64,000 bases of DNA from Dendrocalamus latiflorus (lineage: Eukaryota > Streptophyta > Magnoliopsida > Poales > Poaceae): NCBI GenBank assembly GCA_017311315.1, contig CM029650.1:18515118-18579117 (forward strand), written 5' to 3'. The notes under the pieces are model-generated. The model was not told the DNA's origin. It saw only the letters and a list, made by a program, of their open reading frames with translations, and did not search any database. A program made the translations under genes and the position numbers. Numbering within the stretch: position 1 is the stretch's first letter; each line of letters opens with the position of its first letter. Positions 49,166-60,220 of this stretch are shown here, piece by piece.

Positions 49166-50220
49166 CGACTTACATACTCTATAAGGGAGGAGGAGCTCAT
49201 TAAAAATGATGGTGGCTCACAAGGAGCGAGAGGAGCTAGCGTTGGAGACCTCGTCGGCGATGAAGGGGTCCATGGCGACAATGATTTATCGGCACAGAGA
49301 AGCTACAAAAGGGGTGCGCATGAGTTTGCATGCATGCAGAGGTATGGGTGGAAGGAGTTGAAGTACGGCTCACTGGAGAGAGAAAGTCTAAAAGTCTTAC
49401 GGTGCCGCCTTGGTCTCGAGTGATCCACTGCACGAAAGATCAATCAAATGAGTAGCGTGCTCAAGGGAGAGGTAAGCCGCGTCGAGACGGAATCGAGGAG
49501 GAGAGCTCACCAAAGTAGCTAGCACATGGTGGTGTGCTCGCCGGAATCGCATACAACTTCGGTTTTCTCGCCGTTCCAGAGAGTGGAGTGCTTAAAGGCC
49601 ATGCTCAAGAAACCGGGAGGCAAGCTGAGGGGGAAATAGTATGGTCAGAGGAATTCTATAGGCATGGAAAGGCAAGGGTGGAGTGGTCGAAACTCACTGT
49701 GGAACGCGAGGCGAGGATGGGGACAAGGGGAAGGATGTACATCGTGTTTAAGGCGACGAGTAGGCAGAGTTGGCAGCAGCAGTGAAGAAACTACAGGCGC
49801 GGCGTCTAAAACTGGGGGCAGCTCAAGCCACAACCATGGCGGAGCTGACGTATGCACGTGAGGTAGAAGATGATTGCTACCAGCAGGCCCCACACGGTAG
49901 GGAGAGGGAAAGAGGTGAGGGTTCGGGCATTTCAGTCACTCGTCAAATCTTTGCGAATGGTGCGGACGATTATGTAAATTTTCAGGGTTTTATCTTCTCT
50001 TGATTTTTTTCTAGAAAAATCTAAGAAGATTCCTCATTGAGTTTAAGTATACTTATTTGATTTGGATTCAATCTAATTTATATTTCATGCACTTTTAATT
50101 TTTGAAAATCAAATTTTCCTGAAGAAATTCCAATAGAAGCCAAAGGAGAACAAATGCATGCAAAATTTTTGAACTTACCCTTATTTTTATATTCCTTAGG
50201 ATTTTCAGGATATCACACAC

Positions 50221-51439
50221 ATGCGCTTGCACGCACGTACATACATACATATACATTCTACAAGCTAGACGTGTTGCCTGCATCTCGCTTACATGCTTAT
50301 TACCAACGAGTTTCAGTTTCATATAATCGTAATTTCCCACCAGGCCACCACAAATATTTCTTGAGTACCTGAACAAGTGCTGCACATTTCACTTCTATCA
50401 CCAGGTGGCAAGTTCTGGAAATCAAGCAGGTCATGTGCCTTATCAAATCTGAGTTTAGTTGAGCAATTAAAGATCCCAGCCAGATGACATTCAAAGCTTT
50501 GTTGCCACGATTAATAGAAACAGTGAAAGAAATTGTGTTGTTTTGGCTGGATCTAGAACCCTGACTCAAACACAATAAATTTTCCAAAAAAGAACAGAGA
50601 TTGCATTTAATTAGAAATTATTCCAGGGTCTCAAAGTACATGTCCTTCAACTATGCTAGCCGATTTCTTCTACAAGAATGTCTATTGAGGTGCTACCAAC
50701 ATCAATCCATGTCAAGACACTGGTACAATATGGCCATATTAATCGCAAATAAATTCAACATTTTGGGTAAGACCATAGAATCAAATACAACGATATGAAA
50801 TAGGTTCATTAAGAGAGATATGATCAAACTATTGAGCAAAAATTATTTAGAAATGTGAATATCAATCAATTTTACAGCAGTGCCAAAAGAAACATGAAGG
50901 TCTATTCTACCAAATGTTATAGCATAAAAATAATTTCTAAATCCAAACAGTCACAATAGTTTTGCAATACATGATCTAGCCACAAGTCCCTAAGCTGGTA
51001 CAATACCCTGGCGAAGTAATTGAAACCTAGTCTTCTACAAATACTGTCAGACTATCAGTTAGATTCTTATTCTAGAAATACAGGAACTTGTTCGATTCCA
51101 AAAACAGGGGCAAGAGTCAACCGAACACTGGAAATGAAGGATAAATTAATGGTCAAATCTGCTGCTACATAACTCTACATGTTCGGGATAACCCATCTTT
51201 AGTGGGAAAAAACAATGGAGAAGTCCTTAGATGTGATATCAGAATCTTGCAAGATGAGTTAATTTAATCATAAAACAAATAAACAAGTATAATACTATAC
51301 CATATTACAATATTTATGAGAATCTACAAGAGCAGAAAGAAGGATGTACAACGACCTGTAAGGTGCTTTTAAGTAGCCTGCCGCAATGAAACCAACACTA
51401 GCCAAAGGACATACTCATATTCCTTTGAAGGTGGATTGC
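50221..51439. other. Upstream region of the AGL12-type MADS gene
   Basis: AT-rich non-repetitive-looking DNA between solo LTR C and the promoter. The minus-strand frame at 50300-50587 lacks family resemblance and codon bias. No other gene is recognised. Confidence 0.5.
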
Positions 51440-51449
51440 TATATAAAAG
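51440..51449 (+). promoter_or_regulatory. TATA box of the AGL12-type MADS gene
   Basis: TATATAAAAG lies 127 bp before the ATG at 51576 and is the best TATA match in the region. It implies transcription from about 51470 and a leader of about 100 nt. Confidence 0.6.
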
Positions 51450-51575
51450 CAGGCACCACCCAACTGCATTAGTAGTTTGATTTGAGAGGAATACAAAGTC
51501 AATATCTCTTAGTGCCACAGCTGTAACTTCAAGGCTAGTCCAAGCTGAAGGTTATCTGCAGGCAGAGTGAAAACA

Positions 51576-54500
51576 ATGGTCAGAGGGAAGGTGCAAATGC
51601 GACGAATTGAGAACCCTGCCCACAGACGGGTAACCTGCTGCAAACGCAGGGAGGGGCTCCTCAAGAAGGCCAGGGAACTCTCAGTGCTTTGTAATGCTGA
51701 TGTAGGTGTTATCATATTCTCCTCTCAGGGAAAACTCCATGAACTGGCAACTAATGGGTACGTTCCCAAAATTCATGCTACATAGTGAATTTGTGAATGT
51801 GACCCAATTTTGAGATGCTTTCCGTTTGTTCACAAAATGCAAGAAATATGCAAAGCTTGGTTGAGAGGTACCAGAGCAATGCAGCAGGAAGTCAAATGGC
51901 AAACCAAGCTCTAGAAAATCAGGTCTGCCTATTAAGCTTGAAAACGCTGTAACTACTCGAAGGGATTTATCTAGTCAAAACTCATCTGTGGGTGCTAACA
52001 TACTAACTCTCCAAGTGAGCCATTGGATGAGGCTCGAGTGGCTCACAATTAGATGGAATTGAGTACATGAGTGCACAATTTTGTGGGGGAAAAGATTGAT
52101 TTATTAAGTAAATAAAATCACCTTTTTATTCTAACTCTAAAATAACCGATTTTTTCCCTTTACAATAATACCAAAGGTAACTGATACTCTTTTGCACTAT
52201 ATAACAGGTAGCAGAACCCGGGATTTTCTTGTTAAGGGAAGAGATAGGTCTACTACAGCAGGGTCTAAGGTAACCTTCATTTTTAAGAAGATGAATCATT
52301 ACATATCTTGCATTGAAAATGGTTTGCAGTGGCCTAATGAGGCATTAGGGCTTGCTAAGTTATGCAGCTTGCATAGTTCAGCCCCTGCAATGGACTGCTA
52401 AAATTTTCAGCGTATGTGCATCTTGCAATCTACCATGAATTACTGACAACAATCTAACTAAGTTTTAGTATCGAAGCAACACTGCTTGGCCAATATATGA
52501 AGTAACAAATACAAAAATACCAATAAAGCTGCATGAAGCCTTAAGTTGGATCCATGGTCATTATGAAATGATTATATAGAGCTTAGAATGAGAAAATGCT
52601 TAAAATTTCGTAAGGAACTTAAATTAATGTCACACCATCAAGATGAACAAAAGCAATTGAATAAAGCATCAGAAGAAAACGAATCAAATACTCAGTTTCC
52701 ACACAAACAATTGGTTTCCAGTAATCCAAACAAGCAAAGGAATGTTAGAAGTGATAACATGTGAGCATCTAGAAACTACAACCAAGCAGGTAAAGCCAAG
52801 ACATATCACCAGGCAAAAACATAATCATGAAGGCAGTCCTAGAAAACAAACTGTATCCGAGCTTGTATAGTAGCTTCAATTATTTTCTAATCAAGAAAAA
52901 CTTGCAACTCAATTGTGGCTGAATGAAATGATTCAGAGTGACATAGACATCGTCAATTCAGTCAAATCATGATGAGCCTTATAGTCAATTGTATGAATTG
53001 TAATTTTTACTCAACAATGTACAAAAACATCAGCAAACTTTTAAGTGATAAATTAAGCAAAGCAGGTCTACATTTGGAGGAGAAGCAGGGAACATGACAC
53101 TAGATAAACTGCATGCACTAGAGAAAGGTCTTGAGCTATGGATTTACCGGATGCACTCCACAAAGGTAAGACAATTGTTCTCCACAAATTTTTTTTCTAA
53201 TTCCTTCAGTGTGTGCAATAAACCAATATGAAATATCTTCCACCAGATGCCGATCATGCAACAAGAGATACAGTTTCTTAAAAATAAGGTCAGCCTCAAT
53301 GTCTCATATCTTTTTTTCTTATTCTACAAGGTTTCCCTTTATTTAAGCACATGTTTTGTCTCTCACAAGATAAATAAATAAAGAGAACAAAAGTCTATAG
53401 CAGCAAAGAGGTGTTAAGGGTATTGGAGATAGAGTTGTATTAGGATATAGAGTTTGTATTCTATTCCATATATGCCTTATCTCTATATGGCATATCCTCT
53501 TGTACTCTCCTATATATATGACCCTTTAGGTCTCATATCAATACACACAATATTCATAACATGGTATCAGAGCCTAGGTTAAAAACCCTAACCTAGATCT
53601 TCTTCGGCTTGTCTTCCGCATTTGCTGCCCCCGGGAGGATCGATCTACGCTCCCGGGGGCGGCCACCTCGTTGGGTTGCCGCTACCTCCTCGTCTCTGGA
53701 TCTCTGCTCCAGGGGGCGCTGCACCATCGCTAGATCTCTGCTCCCGGGGGTGCCGCCTCCGGCCCTGCTTACCCGGCCTGAAGCTGTCGACGCTCGGCTC
53801 TAGTCGCTGTCATCTCAAGTGCCTTCGACGCCACCTCGGATTCTCGACGACGGCCGCCGCCCGTCCTTGGGTCGCCGTCTCCCCGGATCTGAAGCCCCAC
53901 CGCCTGGATCCTTGCCGCCGCCGCCCGCCGACGACTCGCCGTGCCCGCCTCCACCAGATCCGGCTCGCCTCCGACCAGCTTTGGTCTGGCCCGCGCCGGA
54001 TCCGGCCGCCTCTGGCTGGATCTGATGCTCTCCGCACCGACGCCATGCCTCTTCGCCGCCGGCTCTACTGGACCGTCCGCCTCGGCGTTGCCTTCTTTGT
54101 GCCTCCAGGTCGTCTCCCGGCCGCTCATCGCCGATTCCGCTCGAGGCTGAGGTCGCTCCGCCGGTCGCTGCACCGCTGCTCTCTGGCCACCTCCGTCCGC
54201 TGCCGCCTTGGATCCTTGCCGCCGCTGCCCGTCGACGACTCACCGCGCCAGCCTCTGCACCGGCCGCGCCGACCGCCGCCTCCTTCAGCCGCCCCCGCAG
54301 CCCCTTTCGGTCCCATCCGGCCGCCGCCGTCTCCTGGTCCCTTCCGGCCGTCGCTCCTCTTCTCTCTGTGCTCGCGAGAGAGACGGGAGGGAGGGAGACG
54401 ATGGAGCTTTGATTTCAGGCAGAGGAAGGGGCAAGAGAGAGACGGGAGGAGGCAGGCTTTGATTTTCTTTGCGCGTGTGAGGGGAGGGGGTTTTGAGAGA

Positions 54501-56355
54501 GAGAGAAGGGGTTTTGAGGGAGTGGGATTTTCTGCAACTGATTTCTTTTAGTCAGTCTTCGGTTATTTTTCGTGAATCTTCCGTTGCGTCCATCCAAATC
54601 CGTAGTCTTTAATTTTTAGTTCGCTCAAGCCGTGCGAGTCCACAAATTTATTGTCAGTCATAGAAGTGTAGGAATTTTCTTTTGCATGGCAGCAGCCGTT
54701 GCTCTTTTCCTTGAGCCGCTGCAGATCGTAGAAGTCTTTATGATGCCGCCGCTTCTCTTTGAGCCGCCGCCCCGAGTTTTTAAGGTCGCCGCGCTTCTTC
54801 TGCACCGTGCCTCCGTTGCGCTTTTTGTGCACTGCGCCGCCGCCGTCTCAGGCTTCGATCTGTGCCGTCATGCTTCTATCTATTCCTCTTCGGCTTGATT
54901 TGACAGTTTATTCAACGACTGCACGCAACGACGACTTTATCACGACTCGGATGTCGGATATTTCTTGTTTTAGTATTAACCCTTTTTTCAAATGCAATGC
55001 TATTGCATACGCTCTGCATTTGTGGGGGGGGGGGTGTTAAGGGTATTGGAGATAGAGTTGTATTAGGATATAGAGTTTGTATTCTATTCCATATATGCAT
55101 TATCTCTATATGGCATATCCTCTTGTACTCTCCTATATATATATGACCATTTGGGTCTCATATCAATACACACAATATTCATAACAGTCGCACCAAAACA
55201 GAAGATGGTAATAGTTAAATCAATATTGGATCAGAAGATTTGGCAATATCTGAAACTATGAGAAAAAAGTAACTAATACTTCAAAATGTATTGTTAAAAT
55301 CCTGAGAGTTTAATGCTAGAATTATTTTATTTTTTTTCTGTACAGAAAGGCATACTGAAAGCGGCAAATGAAATCATTCAAGAGAAGGTAACACTAAACA
55401 GAAATTTTGTCATATTTGCATGGAAAATTTCGATTGCTTGGCCTTACATAATTGAGAAACAACACTTTTATATAAGGTTAGCACAAACTACAAACCCAAA
55501 TTTGAAATACACATTTAGGAGGGATAAATACCAAATTTGGCTTCTAAATTTAGGCTTCAATGCAAAGTACCCAAAATTTCTCAAGGTAACAGCTAGCAAA
55601 GCAAACCCTTCATTTGTAGGACAAGTCCAAATAACACCCTCTATTATATAACTTACACCTCGAAATTTTCAACAACAAAAAACTGTACAAACATGCAACT
55701 ACACTTCATCCAAATGATTAACAGGTGACGTAATTTATAATCAAACCAGAATCAAAGGGGTTATTCTCTCAATCAAGAAGTTCACATTGTAATTTGTACT
55801 TAACATTGAAGTTTAAGGATCAAATTGGCACTTATCCCTATTTACAGATACAACACAGCTGTTACACTATCTTGCAGCCTCGAACATTTATTTGTAGACC
55901 ATCTTCAATAGAATATGGTACTTTCCTCCCAAGCACATAATATATGAATATAGTTCTTACTGAAAAGCAGTCCTATACTGATAAAACCAACTTACAATTA
56001 GCTCTAATTGTTTTCCAATCTTAAATAGAATATTCAATATTCATTTGTTTCGTTTATATAACTATTGCACAGGTCTTTGGTGGATAATGGATGTTTACCA
56101 ATGTTATAAGAAGTCCCAGAATATATAATATGATATTTATCAGCTAAAATTTGCACAACTCTGAATGCAAACATAGGATTTAATTTCATTATAAAAGCTA
56201 CAAAACGTTAATGATGCAGTTTGCTGATTATTTTTTTCATTTCCAATGGCAAGGTGAAAGAACAGAATGAACTCATGAATATAAGCTCATTCTTTGTTGG
56301 GTCTCCATACTCGGCACATCCAGTTACGAATGAAAATTGCTTCTTTTCAATCTAG
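51576..56355 (+). CDS. MADS33-like: AGL12-clade MADS-box transcription factor, MADS33-like
   Basis: A nuclear MIKC-type transcription factor related to rice MADS33/MADS26 and Arabidopsis AGL12 (XAL1), a clade tied to root development, flowering time and stress. Seven exons join in frame to 202 aa: 51576-51757, 51844-51922, 52208-52269, 53066-53165, 53247-53288, 55346-55387 and 56254-56355. All six introns are GT-AG, and exon lengths (182, 79, 62, 100, 42, 42, 102) are canonical for MIKC genes. MADS domain 1-60 starts MVRGKVQMRRIENP. The K domain includes GIFLLREEIGLLQQGL (92-107), LDKLHALEKGLELWIY, and QQEIQFLKNK. The protein ends CFFSI, as I recall for rice MADS33. A GTG frame runs upstream, but MVRGK fixes the start. 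Odd residues are Cys21 (Phe in nearly all MADS domains), Arg18 (usually Gln) and Asn40 (usually Asp/Glu). Intron 5 carries a retroelement. Confidence 0.93.
53412..55186 (+). mobile_element. Non-autonomous short-LTR retroelement with GC-rich cargo, in intron 5
   Basis: Two direct LTRs, 53412-53561 (150 bp) and 55035-55186 (152 bp), start TGTTAAGGG and end TTCATAACA. They differ by three substitutions and a 2-bp TA indel. The primer site TGGTATCAGAGC starts at 53563, and a G-rich tract (TGTGGGGGGGGG) precedes the second LTR. The 1.47-kb interior has no gag or pol. It is strongly GC-rich from 53.6 to 54.4 kb, with a repeated GCTCCCGGGGG motif and an internal duplication around GGATCCTTGCCGCCGC (about 53.91 and 54.21 kb). 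Long overlapping Pro/Arg-rich frames on both strands there are probably not genes. The flanking 5-mers AGAGG and GTCGC do not match. It lies wholly between exons 5 and 6 of the AGL12-type gene, on the same strand. Confidence 0.88.
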
Positions 56356-57431
56356 TTTGCGAACTACCTTCGTCAGTGTTATTTGGTGTGGGTCTGTAGG
56401 ACATGTTTATTCATCTGTTTATCTGATAGAACGCGGTGGATAGGGCAAAAGGCGAAATAGAGGATGGGGATTCCGTAGGGAAGCCGGCAACCAAACGTTG
56501 CTCTGCTTGATTATAATAGCATGCGGTAGCGCTCTTATATAGATGGCTCCCCCTAACAGATGTAATCTAACTCTAATCATATCTCTAATTTGTAGACCAT
56601 CTTCATTGGAACAATTCGATTTAACGTTTGCAACAATTCAGCTTTTGGAGCAACTAATTTAATGCTCGGAACAATTCGACCTTTCACATATATCCAATTA
56701 CTTTTATAATAATTTCATAAAACTGTGTTGCATGCATGCCTTTCATGTCACATGCCAAAGATTGAATCGTGTAATCGTGTGTGACAGGGGGTTTAGGTTG
56801 TGGGACCTTGGGCTTTGGCGGCCGGTGATGTGATGTCAACTCACCTAGGTCAGGCATTCGCCCGGGTAAGGAAAGAAAAGGAAAGAGGAAGAGATAATTC
56901 TGAATTATTCTTGATTGATCAAGCAATGCAATCGGTAGGCTTATATCTTGCCATCCCTAACAACCATATCTAATAGATAATGAACTAGAGATAAGATAAC
57001 AACTAACAAATAAAATAGCTAACCAATTAACTTGAGGCCTAATATAGTTACTCGGTTGAGCTCGAGCTGGACGCGTTTCTAGGCGCTAGCGCGGGCTAGG
57101 CTAGATGACGGCAACCTTGTATTTATTTATTTATTTATTGATAGATTATTTTTTGTCTATTTTTTGTTAGAGACTATTTTATGGAGGTGGACGGAGGAGT
57201 TAGGAGGTGGAATAGCCTGACACCTATAGTCCACATGTATGCGCGTCGTTTAGGAGGTAGGGGCAGTCGGAAGGGGAGGGGGTGGATGAACAAATCACAT
57301 CATTAATAGGTTCTGTTCAAGTAGTATACCATAAAGATATGTAAAGCTCAGGACTTTAAAATGTGCTCGACGATTAAGCACTATATCTTAACTAATAACA
57401 CTATTATAGTCCTAAAAAAAGACCGAGGTAA
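56356..57431. other. Convergent intergenic region
   Basis: It holds the 3' flank of the AGL12-type gene (plus) and that of the strictosidine-synthase-like gene (minus). The stretches at about 56.45-56.55 kb (minus-strand CTATATAAGAGC) and 56.8-57.0 kb look like LTR or promoter fragments of decayed retroelements, but I cannot define ends. No gene is seen. Confidence 0.45.
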
Positions 57432-58499
57432 TTAAACAGATGGAGCAACTATGCCGATGTAGTCGAGTTCGACGGACCCTAGCCACAGCTTGCCGTCTCG
57501 CTCTGCCACCTCGCTGAGCGTCACGCCCTTGACGGCCGTCAACTCCTCAACCTCCACACCGTCGCCGTCAAGCCGGATGCCCACCAAGTGCTTGACCGGA
57601 GCCACCGCCGCGTTCACATTCGGCCGCGCCTTCTCCTGGTTCAGTGCCACCCAGTAGCCTCCCCTCCCGTCACGCTTCACGTTGTCCGGGTACCCCGGCA
57701 GGTCGGCGAAGAGCTCCGAATGGCCGGCCCTGGGCCCCTTGATCCAGTACCTGACCGCCTGGCATGGCACGGTGTGTGCCACGACGAGGTGCGTCCCATC
57801 GTGGCTGACAGCGACACCGTTAGGGTACGACAGGCCGGACTTGAGCACGGTGACGCGCCCCGCCTGCGCGTCGTACTTGAGCAGCCGCCCCGTCGCGTCG
57901 GCGTTGAATATGATCTCGTTGTTGAACCTGCGCGGGTAGGTTAAGCTGCTGTCGGTGAAGTACACATCACCGGTAGCCTGATCGACATCGACGCCGTTGA
58001 GGAAGTTGAACGGGACGCCGCCCGCCTCGGTCGCCAGCACCTCGGCATCGCCGCCGTCCGGCCCGATCCTCATGAGCCCCAGGTACGCGTCTGCGACGTA
58101 GAGGTGGCCCGGCCCGCGGTGGAACGCGAGCCCGAGCGGGCGCCCGCACATGCCCTCCGTCTCCTGCGACGGCGCCACGCGCGCCGTGCTGCACATCGGG
58201 AACCTCCTATAGTTGGCGTGGTGGGCGAAGTCCGTCCAGCCGACGGCGCCGCCACCCCACCTGAGGACGCGGCCATCGGAGACGCCGGTGTAGGGGCCCC
58301 GGCCCTCGCCGTCGAAGGCGAGGCTCTCCGCGCCCGTGACAACGGCGCCGTCGCGGTCGGCCGGCAGGGGGAGGTGGAGGCTCCACTGCGTGCTGCTGGT
58401 GACTATCGGCAGCGACGCCGCGCACGAGGGAACCAGCGAGGCGGCGAGGAGACTGACGAGAAAGGGGAGAAGCCACGAAGTCGCCGAACTGCGCCCCAT
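57432..58499 (-). CDS. Strictosidine-synthase-like protein (SSL), intronless
   Basis: A complete 355-aa frame, MGRSSATSWL to VAPSV, without introns. Residues 1 to about 28 form a signal peptide (hydrophobic LLPFLVSLLAA, then a small-residue region around SCAAS), so it should enter the secretory pathway, to vacuole or apoplast. The rest fits the six-bladed beta-propeller of the strictosidine synthase family: CGRPLGLAF (118-126), LYVADAYLGL (133-142), FNFLNGVDVD (164-173), GDVYFTDSS (177-185), YPNGVAVS (225-232), PDNVKRDGRGGYWVAL (271-286) and GKLWLGSVELDYIG (336-349). Cys103 and Cys118 could form the early disulfide. True strictosidine synthase activity is restricted to alkaloid-making plants; most plant relatives are hydrolase-like or of unknown substrate, so I do not assign a reaction. 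Codon use is strongly GC-biased, normal for grass genes. Confidence 0.93.
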   Translation of the reverse strand: MGRSSATSWLLPFLVSLLAASLVPSCAASLPIVTSSTQWSLHLPLPADRDGAVVTGAESLAFDGEGRGPYTGVSDGRVLRWGGGAVGWTDFAHHANYRRFPMCSTARVAPSQETEGMCGRPLGLAFHRGPGHLYVADAYLGLMRIGPDGGDAEVLATEAGGVPFNFLNGVDVDQATGDVYFTDSSLTYPRRFNNEIIFNADATGRLLKYDAQAGRVTVLKSGLSYPNGVAVSHDGTHLVVAHTVPCQAVRYWIKGPRAGHSELFADLPGYPDNVKRDGRGGYWVALNQEKARPNVNAAVAPVKHLVGIRLDGDGVEVEELTAVKGVTLSEVAERDGKLWLGSVELDYIGIVAPSV

Positions 58500-58596
58500 G
58501 CTGCTACTGCTCGACGAGGACGAGGGAAAAATCCGTAGTATCGCGGCCCGTCAGATTCGAAGCTTTGCTTTGCGGCAGGTATGAGGGCGTCGGCAG

Positions 58597-58607
58597 ATAT
58601 AATATAG
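58597..58607 (-). promoter_or_regulatory. Possible TATA box of the SSL gene
   Basis: On the minus strand CTATATTATAT lies about 100 bp before the ATG at 58499. The spacing would give a leader of about 70 nt. Confidence 0.5.
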
Positions 58608-58823
58608 AAGGAAACCCGATCAAATCTGCGCGCGGGACGGGGATGGAAACACCCGGAGTCTGAGAAAGGCACGGCCACAGCTGCGCGAACTGTAATGCCT
58701 GCGAGGGAGTTTTGGGGCGTTTGGTCCGCGGAGTTCCATCTCGGGTGGTTACAGATGCTATATCACATCCGATAAAATCGAATGTATCGAAACGGTTTTA
58801 TCTATCTTGATACCGTAAACTAA

Positions 58824-59192
58824 GGGCAGTCCCAATGGTGTATTGATGATGGTTTCTATCCTCATTAAATGACTTGCCACGTAGGTAAAATGCTGACATG
58901 GCAACGTAATTAATGATGAAAGAGAGCACAAATCCTAGAAACGGTTTCCTCATGAAGAAATCAGGTCTTCACTCCACCCAATGCACCAAGAAACTATGAA
59001 ATCGCCATTGGGAAGAAACCACCAGTTTCTAGGGGGCTCGTGGCACACTCTCATTGGAGGAAGAAGATAGAGTTGGGAGAGAGAAAGAGAAAATAATTAT
59101 TACTCGAAGACACCTCCACTGTGGAAGATAGTTTCTATAGATGATTTCTTGTGCTATGGAAATCGTGCCAGTTTCTTCCATTGGGACTGCCC
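58824..59192. mobile_element. Tourist-type MITE (PIF/Harbinger-like)
   Basis: The left end GGGCAGTCCCAATGG is a perfect inverse of the right end CCATTGGGACTGCCC. The element is 369 bp with a TAA target duplication at 58821-58823 and 59193-59195. Further inward, GGTTTCT and AGAAACC-type segments extend the inverted repeat imperfectly. It lies about 320 bp upstream of the SSL start codon. Confidence 0.93.
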
Positions 59193-59195
59193 TAA

Positions 59196-60217
59196 ACGAC
59201 CCTTAGTGGATGCGAGCGCATGATACCGGTTATGTCGACGTCGGTGTCTGAGAAAGGCACGGCCACAACTGCACGACCTGTTCGCATAAATATCATAGTA
59301 GCTATTTTTTTTCTTCAAATTTGACCATCGAATATCTATTTTTATAAATCTAACCTCATATGAATTTACTGAGTTTGGCAGATATCTACCGAGCTGAGGG
59401 ATTTCAGTAGGCACCACCCAAGTTACAGTAATTCAGCAGGCACCTACCGAGCTAGGGGAGCTCGTTGCCGAGCTCTAAAACGTGGCAGCAGTTAATGCCA
59501 GGTGATTAGCAAAAGAAAAGAATCTCTTTTTTTAAGAGCCACCGTGACGTGACTATTTAGGATATTCTTTGAAAATTAGCATATAAAGTATTTTTTGGAC
59601 CGCAAATAAAGTAAATTGTGGGGAATTTGTGGAGTGCAATTGTTCCAAAATAAGTTATATCAGTGCTCTTCAAACTTAAGAATGATAGCTAGAGGTGATT
59701 TGCGACCATTGTAAGTAAACGGACTTTCTTGTACCCACACATTGAGTTTTTTTTTTTTTTTGCGCTAACTCGTTGCACGTGGCAGATATCGAGACTAGAA
59801 CAAAGGGTTGTAGGAGCTAACCATAGAACAGCATAGTCTAGTGTTATGGCGTCTTTTCTTTTGGCTGACTTCACATCTATACTCTCGTCAACTAAACTAC
59901 TGATTGGATGTGTTATTTGCTTATTTATGTGGATTTTCTATCATTATTGTCTAGGATTTAGACCCGTAACATTTTTTGCTTGAGAGGCTTAAGACAACGA
60001 CAACAGCTATTTTCCCTCGCCCTAAAAAAACAAGTGTCGTAGCCTTTTTGTAGGATGTGAGTACAGTATGACACAGATTGTTAGATACAGCAAAGTTTAG
60101 CAGCAACCAGACAAACACCCCAGTCCTGCTCCTGCAGAGGACTGAACAAGCATATGGGCATTCGGCCCAGAAAGAAACACCAAAACCCCGGCTAAGTTAC
60201 TCAAACCTTCTACTCCA
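59196..60217. other. Intergenic, no gene recognised
   Basis: It contains a copy (about 59245-59280) of GTCTGAGAAAGGCACGGCCA, which also lies at 58658, so a short segment was duplicated on both sides of the MITE. Repeated CTACCGAGCT phrases lie at 59.38-59.45 kb. Nothing else stands out. Confidence 0.5.
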
Positions 60218-60220
60218 TTA

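Larger units (their letters stand above)
47930..49180. mobile_element. Nested insertion made largely of satellite-like arrays
   Basis: Collinearity between LTR C and LTR B breaks here. The sequence TACTCT occurs on both sides (near 47927 and near 49178), consistent with a 5-6 bp target duplication. Read on the minus strand, the insert starts TGTAAGTCG, an LTR-like terminus. Its content is GTCGAAG-type repeats (47.95-48.95 kb) and a 27-bp repeat (49.02-49.16 kb). No polyprotein is seen, so it could be a solo LTR of a Copia-type element. Confidence 0.5.

Noticed and set aside
48932..49423. 163-aa frame with a 9-aa repeat
   Set aside because: It arises because a 27-bp tandem DNA repeat is divisible by three; it crosses the insertion boundary into LTR sequence.
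50300..50587. 95-aa minus-strand frame upstream of the AGL12-type gene
   Set aside because: No family resemblance, AT-rich codon pattern without bias, and no splice partner found.
53622..54551. 309-aa Pro/Arg/Leu-rich frame as a gene
   Set aside because: It lies between the LTRs of a non-autonomous retroelement, competing frames are open on both strands, and no motif is seen. It is treated as element cargo.
57588..58584. Plus-strand frames of 118-144 aa opposite the SSL gene
   Set aside because: Shadows of the GC-biased minus-strand SSL coding sequence.
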